The position numbers and the translations under genes were made by a program. From positions 903,478 to 967,477 of the forward strand of contig JAGYXB010000693.1 of NCBI GenBank assembly GCA_022495005.1: DNA of 64,000 nucleotides, written 5' to 3'. Position 1 is the stretch's first letter; every line of letters begins with the position of its first letter. The stretch is from Rhyacophila brunnea. Its lineage: Eukaryota > Arthropoda > Insecta > Trichoptera > Rhyacophilidae. Below are positions 58,264 to 64,000 of this stretch, one piece after another. Under the pieces are notes generated by a model that saw only the letters and a list, made by a program, of their open reading frames with translations, had not been told where the DNA came from and did not search any database.

Positions 58264-61200
58264 CTGAAACAGCATGTTTCACTCGGTTAGTATGTACCTT
58301 AATTAATTTATTTTTTATCTTAATCGTAACATTTAGAGGACCATTGACCTTTATGATTTCGTAAGGTCCTTGGAAATTAGGGGACAGTTTTTTAGATTTA
58401 TTTAATTTAGAAGCATTATTCGTAAGATATATTTTATCGCCAATTTCGAATGTTCGTAGGGTTTTGTCTTTATTATGCCTAATTTGTGTTTTTTCTTTTT
58501 CTCTTATTAAATTTTTTCTTGCTATTTCATGTGATTTTGTAAGTTTGAGTTTAAGATTGTCTAAAAATGAATCGTATGTGTACTTAAATTCGGATGTTTT
58601 AATAGCTGTTGGTAACTTAGGTTGATTTCCATAAACAAGTTCAAATGGTGTAAATTTTGTAGCAGTATGTGGAGTAGTGTTGTAACTGAACATAGCAAAG
58701 GGTAACCATTCATCCCAATCAGTCTGGCTAGGAGAGATATAGTGTTTTAGATAATCAGCTAAAGTAGCATGACTGCGCTCTAAAGAACCGTTGCTTTGAG
58801 GAGTATATGCGCTTGTTTGTATTTGTTCTATTTTAAAAAGTTTGGCTACTTCCTTAAGAATATTAGAGGTAAAATCCTTTCCTTGATCTGTAAGTATTTT
58901 TTCTGGAATTCCAAATTGACAAATAAACTTTGAAGTCAATTGAGTTGCAATAGTAACGGCTTCATGATTAGGAATAGGATAACATTGAGAATATTTGGTT
59001 AAGTCATCTTGAAGAGTTAATATGTACTTATTACCATTTTCTGTTAAAGGAAGGGGACCTACTATATCTAAAGCAATACGTTCGAAAGGTTTTTGGCTAG
59101 TTGTAGTTATTTCTATCGGTTGTTTAAGATTTTGACGAGATATTTTATTTTTCTGGCAAGATTCGCATTGTTTAATGTATGTTTTAATATCTTTTTGCAT
59201 ATTGGTCCATTTATATTTTAGTTTTACACGATTTAAAGTTCTATGATATCCTGAATGTCCGCTAAGAGGAGAGTCATGATATTCCTTTAATATTGAGGGT
59301 ATTTCATCATGCTTAGGGTTAATTATTTTGTTATTACATATCGTGATATCTATATTTACATTATGGAAAATATACTGAATAATTTTTTTAATTTTTTCCC
59401 AATTAAGATTATCTAAACCGCACCCAAGTTGTGGAAAAGAGATACATGGTTCGTTATTATTTATTAGGATAGTTTTAAGATTAGAGATTGCTTGAAAAAT
59501 AGAAATATAACTTGGTTTTTCCCAAAAATTTTGTTTCGTAATTAAATGGTAAATGTTGTTTTTAGATACTATTGATTTGAGTACATCACCTATTTGAGAG
59601 TGTGTATCTAACAATTCATCGTAATTATTGATCATGGTACTAATTTCGAGAGCAAGACCTTTGGACATAGACTTATCATTAGAGATACAGTGTGCGATGG
59701 ATTGCTTTTGATTAAGAATTGATTCATCTATTTCAATTAAATTAGTATTAAAAGATTCATTTTGTTTTTCAAGAAAGTCATTGTATGATTGAATACTAGT
59801 GGAGGTAGAAGGGTTATTTATTAAGATTACACCTTGATTTTCGATTCGTGATAGAGCATCAGCATTAGAGTTCAGTTTACCTGGTTTATAAATAATTTCA
59901 TAGTCATACTCTTCTAATTTTAATCTCCATCTTACGAGTCTAGAACCTGGGTCTTTTACGTTAAAAAGCCAAGAAAGGGGGCGATGATCAGTAAATATTT
60001 TAAATTTTCTACCGTATAGATAAGGTCTAAAGTGTTTACATGCCCATACGATCGCTAATAGTTCTCGTTCTGTCGTGGAGTAATTAGATTCAGCTCTATT
60101 CAATGTACGAGATGCATATGCAATTGGTAAATCTTTTGCTAATGATCCTTGAGATAATACAGCACCTATAGCAAAGTTAGAAGCATCCGTTGTGAGGTTA
60201 AACGGTTGCGTGAAATCGGGATATTGAAGTATAGGTTCTGTTGTTAATTTGGTTTTTAATGATTGGAAAGCATCTTCCTGCAGCTTAGTCCAATTGAAAA
60301 CTACATCTTTTTTCAACAAACATGTGAGATTTTGAGAGATTTTAGAAAAATTAGGAATGAACTTCCTATAATATCCTACCATTCCGAGGAAAGATTTGAT
60401 ATCTTTGGGATTCTTAGGTCTAGGGAAATTGGTAACAGAATTGATTTTTGAGGGATTTGGTTTAACTCCTTCTTCGGAAATAATATGACCTAAGTATGCG
60501 ACTTCGTGACGCATAAATTCGCATTTGTCTGGCTGTAGCTTTAGGTTGTGTTGATCGAGACGCTGAAATATCTCGCGCAGTTTTCGAGAATGAGATTCGA
60601 TTGAATCTGCATATATAACTATATCGTCTAAATACACAAAGCATTTAATTCCTTGTAAACCGGATAAAACATTGTTCATTAGCCTTTGGAAACAAGATGG
60701 TGCATTTTTTAAACCAAAACTCATTTTTGAAAATTGATAATGTCCTTGATTTGTGGAGAAAGCGGTTTTATCTGCGTCTTCAGGTGACATAGGGATTTGA
60801 TGAAAACCGGAGGCTAAGTCAAGCGTTGTAAAATATTTTGAATGACCTAATTGATCTAAGATGTCTGAAATATTAGGTATTGGATAGCTATCATTGATAG
60901 TGACGTCATTGAGTTTTCTATAATCTATTACTACCCTCCATTTCTTTTTACCAGAGGCATCGTCCTTTTTAGGCACGACCCAAAGTGGTGAGGACCATGG
61001 TGAAGTAGAATGCTCTATTATATTTTGAGAAAGCATTTTATCTATTTGGTCTTGGACTTCAATTTTATGTACTTCTGGATACCTATATGATTTAGTGTAT
61101 ATTGGAACTTGAGATGTAACAGGTATCTTATGATGAGTTGAGTTGGTATGGGTTAATAGATCACCATCTAAATGAAATATATTATTATACTCGTGGCATA

Positions 61201-62023
61201 ATGATATAATTGAATCAGCTTCCTCATTGTTCAGATGAGATAGCCGTAATTCTTTCTCAACCCGTTGATTGCGAGAGGAATCTTTACTAGATGTGTTTGT
61301 AAAAAATAGAAAACTTTCATGCTCGTCAAATGGTTCAAGAGTTATTTCGTTCGATAAAATATTAACTGACTTTTCACTATTATTAAGAATAGTTGCATAG
61401 ACTTTATTTCCTGGACGTACTGTAGTAAGAGCTCGTGATAGATATACGTCTGGAAGGATTTGGACATCTGGTATTATACCATGTTTGATTTCTGGATTTT
61501 GGACAATTAATTCTATAAGGGTTTCGGATCTAGGATTAAGAGAAAAGATAGGATTAGTATTATTATTAAAAATAGGAATGATTTCGTTGTGGATGATCAA
61601 CGTATTCGTTTCATAATCGATTTTCGCGTGGTTATTTAGGAAAAAATCATGACCTAATAGTCCGTCTAATGGAACATTGGTGACATCATTTGGAATCATA
61701 TGGAAAGTATGCTCTAATTGCTTATATTTCAATGGAAATAACAAATTAACTATGCCAAGAGTTTTCACAGGATTTGGAGAGTTATCGATACCTTTAAGTG
61801 TGATTATTTCGGTTTCATTGACCAATTCTTCCTCATTAAGGGAATTCATCTTTACTAATGAAATATCTGCACCAGTATCAAGCAATAGCCTAAGGGATTT
61901 CCTTATTATACTATCATATGGTAATTCCACATATGCCGTAATAGGTTCTAGTGAGAATATTCTGCCTGAATGTTTCGCACGTTCCTGGAATTGGCAGGAT
62001 TCCGGGAGTGCTGGGAGTTTAAA
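58250..62023 (-). CDS. pol: Pol polyprotein: protease, RT, RNase H, macro domain, integrase
   Basis: Made as a -1 frameshift extension of Gag; the frame opens at 62023 and no ATG is needed (the conventional numbering below starts at the GTG at 61930, 1226 residues). Protease: LLLDTGADISLV, Asp18. RT: VVIDYRKLNDVTIND, catalytic Asp371 and YLDD (433-436). RNase H: TDAS Asp582, TERE Glu623, TDHR Asp648. Macro domain: ~727-867. Integrase: zinc-binding H885, H892, C922, C925; core Asp955, Asp1015, Glu1051 (35 residues between the last two, the D,D-35-E pattern); GPY/F-like module GPY at 1188-1190. All catalytic residues are present and the frame is uninterrupted, so the protein looks functional. 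Ends at TAA 58250-58252, overlapping env. Confidence 0.95.
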   Translation of the reverse strand, partial: FKLPALPESCQFQERAKHSGRIFSLEPITAYVELPYDSIIRKSLRLLLDTGADISLVKMNSLNEEELVNETEIITLKGIDNSPNPVKTLGIVNLLFPLKYKQLEHTFHMIPNDVTNVPLDGLLGHDFFLNNHAKIDYETNTLIIHNEIIPIFNNNTNPIFSLNPRSETLIELIVQNPEIKHGIIPDVQILPDVYLSRALTTVRPGNKVYATILNNSEKSVNILSNEITLEPFDEHESFLFFTNTSSKDSSRNQRVEKELRLSHLNNEEADSIISLCHEYNNIFHLDGDLLTHTNSTHHKIPVTSQVPIYTKSYRYPEVHKIEVQDQIDKMLSQNIIEHSTSPWSSPLWVVPKKDDASGKKKWRVVIDYRKLNDVTINDSYPIPNISDILDQLGHSKYFTTLDLASGFHQIPMSPEDADKTAFSTNQGHYQFSKMSFGLKNAPSCFQRLMNNVLSGLQGIKCFVYLDDIVIYADSIESHSRKLREIFQRLDQHNLKLQPDKCEFMRHEVAYLGHIISEEGVKPNPSKINSVTNFPRPKNPKDIKSFLGMVGYYRKFIPNFSKISQNLTCLLKKDVVFNWTKLQEDAFQSLKTKLTTEPILQYPDFTQPFNLTTDASNFAIGAVLSQGSLAKDLPIAYASRTLNRAESNYSTTERELLAIVWACKHFRPYLYGRKFKIFTDHRPLSWLFNVKDPGSRLVRWRLKLEEYDYEIIYKPGKLNSNADALSRIENQGVILINNPSTSTSIQSYNDFLEKQNESFNTNLIEIDESILNQKQSIAHCISNDKSMSKGLALEISTMINNYDELLDTHSQIGDVLKSIVSKNNIYHLITKQNFWEKPSYISIFQAISNLKTILINNNEPCISFPQLGCGLDNLNWEKIKKIIQYIFHNVNIDITICNNKIINPKHDEIPSILKEYHDSPLSGHSGYHRTLNRVKLKYKWTNMQKDIKTYIKQCESCQKNKISRQNLKQPIEITTTSQKPFERIALDIVGPLPLTENGNKYILTLQDDLTKYSQCYPIPNHEAVTIATQLTSKFICQFGIPEKILTDQGKDFTSNILKEVAKLFKIEQIQTSAYTPQSNGSLERSHATLADYLKHYISPSQTDWDEWLPFAMFSYNTTPHTATKFTPFELVYGNQPKLPTAIKTSEFKYTYDSFLDNLKLKLTKSHEIARKNLIREKEKTQIRHNKDKTLRTFEIGDKIYLTNNASKLNKSKKLSPNFQGPYEIIKVNGPLNVTIKIKNKLIKVHTNRVKHAVSDPSQ
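59330..59752 (-). other. macro domain (TARG1/OARD1-like ADP-ribose hydrolase) embedded in Pol
   Basis: Pol residues ~727-867. Recognisable blocks in order: SIAHCISNDKSMSKGLALEI (744-763; the nucleotide-loop region), QIGDVLKSIV, IYHLITKQNFWEKPSY (793-808) and SFPQLGCGLDNLNWEKI (831-847), ending in a strand like NIDITIC. This order and wording match the ALC1/TARG1 macro subclass, whose members remove ADP-ribose from glutamate. The residues equivalent to the catalytic Lys and Asp of that enzyme are present (K799 in LITK, D840 in GCGLD). The domain lies between RNase H and integrase, in frame and with the same AT-rich codon use as the rest of pol, so it was not acquired yesterday. Activity and purpose are inference; removal of host-attached ADP-ribose during the replication cycle is the obvious hypothesis. 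Confidence 0.88.
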
Positions 62024-62928
62024 TTATTTTGAGGATTATTCTGTGTATTGTGTGGAGATTGACGATTTTGAAACTGACTTCGCGGGGTTTGAGATGTTTG
62101 ACCGTTATGACTGTTCTGAACGTTCGGAGAAAAGTTTCGCGAATTTTGATTTTTATTATTGAATTGGCGTTTTCTACACTCTTCTAATATGTGACCTGAT
62201 TTTTTACAATATCTACAGAATTTTACATTATTTGCGTAATTACGAGGTGTGCTGTTGTCAGCTATAAATTGATTAATGTTATGTTCCCGTTTTATTTGAG
62301 AATTTCTAAAAGGATTTACGTTGGGCTGTCTAGAATGATAGTTATTGTTTCTAGAATTATTAATGTTCATTTCCTTAATGGCACTTAATACTTTTTCCTC
62401 TTCTATCGCTATATTTGTAGCTTCAACTAAAGTCTTTGGCTTAGAAAGTCTGACCGCCATTGATATTTGTGTATTTGCACCTAGAATAAATGTATTTAAT
62501 GCGCTATCTTCTATTTGTTTAATTCGACCTTTCAACTCATTATCATCACTAGTTGAGAATCGCGTTGCGCCTATCAAATTATTAGTACATGCTTCTACTC
62601 GTTGAATGAAATTAATTATAGGTTCATTATAATTTTGTTTACAATTTCTTAACTCTAATTCTAATTGTGAGGTATGTTTGTTGTCACCGTATGTAGATAT
62701 TAAAAATGATTTGAATTCTGAGTATGTTTCGAATGCAAAGTTAGCAATAGTATATTTGGCTTTACCTTCTATTCTATGAATCATGTATTTTAATAATGTA
62801 TTTTTTAATGGTTCGGAACATAATTCAAATGCAGAGTCGCAATCTTTTAAAAATGGATAAAGATTTTTTCTTTCTCCGTCAAAAGTTGAAATGAATTTCA
62901 TGAGAGTGTCAATGGTAAGTGTAGACAT
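61948..62928 (-). CDS. gag: Gag polyprotein
   Basis: 326 residues from ATG 62926-62928. The N-terminal two thirds are a helical capsid-like region of Ty3/gypsy Gag (for example FISTFDGERKNLYPFLKDCD, and FIQRVEACTNNL). The C terminus is basic and Asn/Gln/Ser-rich with one CCHC zinc knuckle, C238-x2-C241-x4-H246-x4-C251, for RNA binding. Ends at TAG 61948-61950. The last 76 nt overlap the pol frame and contain the frameshift signal. No internal stop; looks functional. Confidence 0.93.
   Translation of the reverse strand: MSTLTIDTLMKFISTFDGERKNLYPFLKDCDSAFELCSEPLKNTLLKYMIHRIEGKAKYTIANFAFETYSEFKSFLISTYGDNKHTSQLELELRNCKQNYNEPIINFIQRVEACTNNLIGATRFSTSDDNELKGRIKQIEDSALNTFILGANTQISMAVRLSKPKTLVEATNIAIEEEKVLSAIKEMNINNSRNNNYHSRQPNVNPFRNSQIKREHNINQFIADNSTPRNYANNVKFCRYCKKSGHILEECRKRQFNNKNQNSRNFSPNVQNSHNGQTSQTPRSQFQNRQSPHNTQNNPQNNLNSQHSRNPANSRNVRNIQAEYSH
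61983..62023 (-). promoter_or_regulatory. -1 ribosomal frameshift signal (gag-pol)
   Basis: Slippery heptamer TTTAAAC at 62023-62017, read T TTA AAC in the gag frame (Leu303-Asn304). After a 9-nt spacer comes a stem-loop: TCCCGGAAT (62007-61999) pairs with ATTCCAGGA (61991-61983), eight pairs and one mismatch, loop CCTGCCA. The -1 frame has a stop immediately upstream (62024-62026) and is then open through pol. A pseudoknot is possible but not shown. Confidence 0.88.
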
Positions 62929-63453
62929 TTTATGTGTGTGTTTTCACTGTGTAACGAGAGTAAGATTATGACAAAAATAATACTTATAATAATAACAGAT
63001 ATTATTACTTACAAACAGATTATAAGGAAAAGATTCATTGTAGATCTTGTTGAGTAGGTGATTCCGGACTTGGAGGTTTGAGCTTTCTTGGAGATTAGGA
63101 GACACAAGAGCTAGAGACACAGACACTTGGAGATTTGGAGACACGAGAGATTGAGACACAGACACTTGGAGATTTGGAGACACGAGAGATTGAGACACAG
63201 ACACTTGGAGATTTGGAGACTTGGAAGCTTCTTGGAGACTTGCAGTTTTATTTATAAATGAAGAAGACTTGAAAACTTGAGTAATGTGTAAGATTAATTT
63301 CCGTTCGATTCTAAATCGATGTACTTTTAAAATTTATTATTATGTATAGTTACGTGTTTTATTTTTATTTTTAATGGATTCTTGCTTGGTTTTAAAGAAT
63401 AAAATTCACCGTTTAGTAATATTAATTAATACACTTCACGTTATTTAAGCTAA
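62929..63453 (-). other. 5' leader of the errantivirus with 39-bp tandem repeats
   Basis: Untranslated region between primer-binding site and gag. About three and a half copies of a 39-bp unit (GAGACACAGACACTTGGAGA within each) span about 63084-63230. The open frame over the repeats (62944-63204) is an artefact of a period divisible by three. A packaging or internal ribosome entry role is possible but not shown. Confidence 0.8.
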
Positions 63454-63471
63454 ATCCCACGACTGACACCA
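63454..63471 (-). promoter_or_regulatory. primer-binding site (tRNA primer, Leu-like)
   Basis: On minus: TGGTGTCAGTCGTGGGAT, starting 7 nt after the 5' LTR. TGG is the complement of CCA-3', and the following bases match the acceptor and T-arm end of a leucine-type tRNA better than the Lys- or Ser-type primers of classical gypsy and 17.6 elements. The tRNA assignment is from memory of tRNA ends. Confidence 0.75.
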
Positions 63472-63478
63472 AATTTTA

Positions 63479-63955
63479 TGTTATGGATTTAATATAATTA
63501 AACACTAATAATTTATTTTATGTTTATTTATTCAATTCACAACACAAATCACACGTACAGTTATAATAATTTTCACTTACATTACTTACAAGTCAGAATA
63601 CGGAGAAGTCTGGATAGACCTGGACAGTCGGAACTTAGGATTATTACTGGCCTCTGAGGTGTCGATACTTGTGAGTATCTAGCAATTTATAATGGAATGA
63701 GACAAAGGAAAGTTTTGGACGTTGCACTTATTATGCAGGGATGTATGTTTATGATAGTAAGTAATTTAGCTAGAAATTTAGTATTGTTTGTTTACATTAC
63801 AATGGAAAGCACTTAGTTAGTTTAAATAATGTCGCGACGAGTAAATACGATAAGTATTGATAATTATACATCAGGGCTTCTCAATATTATACAGGGGTAA
63901 CAAAGAATAATATAACAAGGAATAAAATATAGTATAAAAGGGCGTATACATAACA
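63479..63955 (-). repeat. 5' LTR of errantivirus
   Basis: 477 bp, apparently identical to 55812-56288 by direct reading. Drives transcription of the element on the minus strand. Confidence 0.95.
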
Positions 63956-64000
63956 TCAAACCTAACCTAACCTAACCCAACCTAACCCAACCTAAACTAA
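63956..64000. repeat. TTAGG-type pentamer array at window end
   Basis: After TCAAA the sequence is CCTAA units with CCCAA and ACTAA variants to the end of the window. The insect telomere pentamer, but short and imperfect; it could be subtelomeric or interstitial. Confidence 0.7.

Larger units (their letters stand above)
55812..63955 (-). mobile_element. complete Ty3/gypsy-type endogenous errantivirus with a macro domain in pol
   Basis: An 8,144-bp LTR retroelement on the minus strand: 5' LTR 63479-63955, primer-binding site, repeat-bearing leader, gag, pol in -1 frame, env (broken), polypurine tract and 3' LTR 55812-56288. Both LTRs are 477 bp, start TGTTATG and end CATAACA, and I read them as identical, implying very recent insertion. 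Gag and Pol are open throughout. Domain order PR-RT-RNase H-(macro)-IN with a downstream env places it with insect errantiviruses (Metaviridae). No TSD is visible: the left flank ends TACA, the right flank begins TCAA. Confidence 0.95.

Noticed and set aside
61677..62162. 161-residue plus-strand frame antisense to gag/pol
   Set aside because: Shadow of the gag-pol overlap on the opposite strand; the minus-strand zinc knuckle and protease motifs are clearly the real coding.
62944..63204. 86-residue frame with a repeated SLVSPNLQ motif
   Set aside because: It is only the 39-bp leader tandem repeat read in one frame; it lies between primer-binding site and gag and has no family resemblance.

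Overview
The window is insect nuclear DNA. It is AT-rich, it carries short runs of the insect telomere-type pentamer TTAGG, and it is filled with interspersed repeats: hAT, Tc1/mariner-like and piggyBac-like MITEs, tRNA-derived SINEs and 5'-truncated non-LTR retrotransposons. I cannot place it firmly below insect; a hemipteran or lepidopteran would fit. There is no prokaryotic organisation (no operons, no ribosome binding sites). Apart from transposable-element genes I found one piece that looks like a host exon.

Layout. About 1-43,400 is a mosaic of small DNA transposons, many nested in one another, with decayed C-terminal ends of non-LTR reverse transcriptases (RTE-type and Jockey/CR1-type). 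Many elements can be bounded exactly by terminal inverted repeats (TIRs) plus a target-site duplication (TSD): 8 bp for hAT-like, TA for Tc1/mariner-like, TTAA for piggyBac-like, 3 bp for a possible Harbinger-like family. At 43,404-43,529 (+) a 126-bp segment with good splice-site context encodes the end of a kinase-homology domain, best matching receptor guanylate cyclases. From 43,640 to 55,811 the repeat mosaic continues and includes recognisable hAT transposase remnants.

The principal element is a complete 8,144-bp Ty3/gypsy-type endogenous errantivirus on the minus strand (55,812-63,955). It has two 477-bp LTRs that I read as identical, a primer-binding site, a polypurine tract, an intact gag with a zinc knuckle, an intact pol and a broken env with a furin-type site and fusion peptide. 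Gag and Pol are joined by a textbook -1 frameshift signal (heptamer TTTAAAC, 9-nt spacer, stem-loop).

The most notable feature is inside pol. Between RNase H and integrase lies an ADP-ribose-processing macro domain of the TARG1/OARD1 type, with both expected catalytic residues (Lys and Asp) in place. It sits where some lentiviruses carry a dUTPase. I do not know of a described errantivirus family with this architecture. In the element's cycle, Gag would build particles, Pol would cut the polyprotein, copy RNA to DNA and integrate it, Env would mediate entry or cell-to-cell spread, and the macro domain would plausibly strip ADP-ribose placed by a host defence or repair enzyme.
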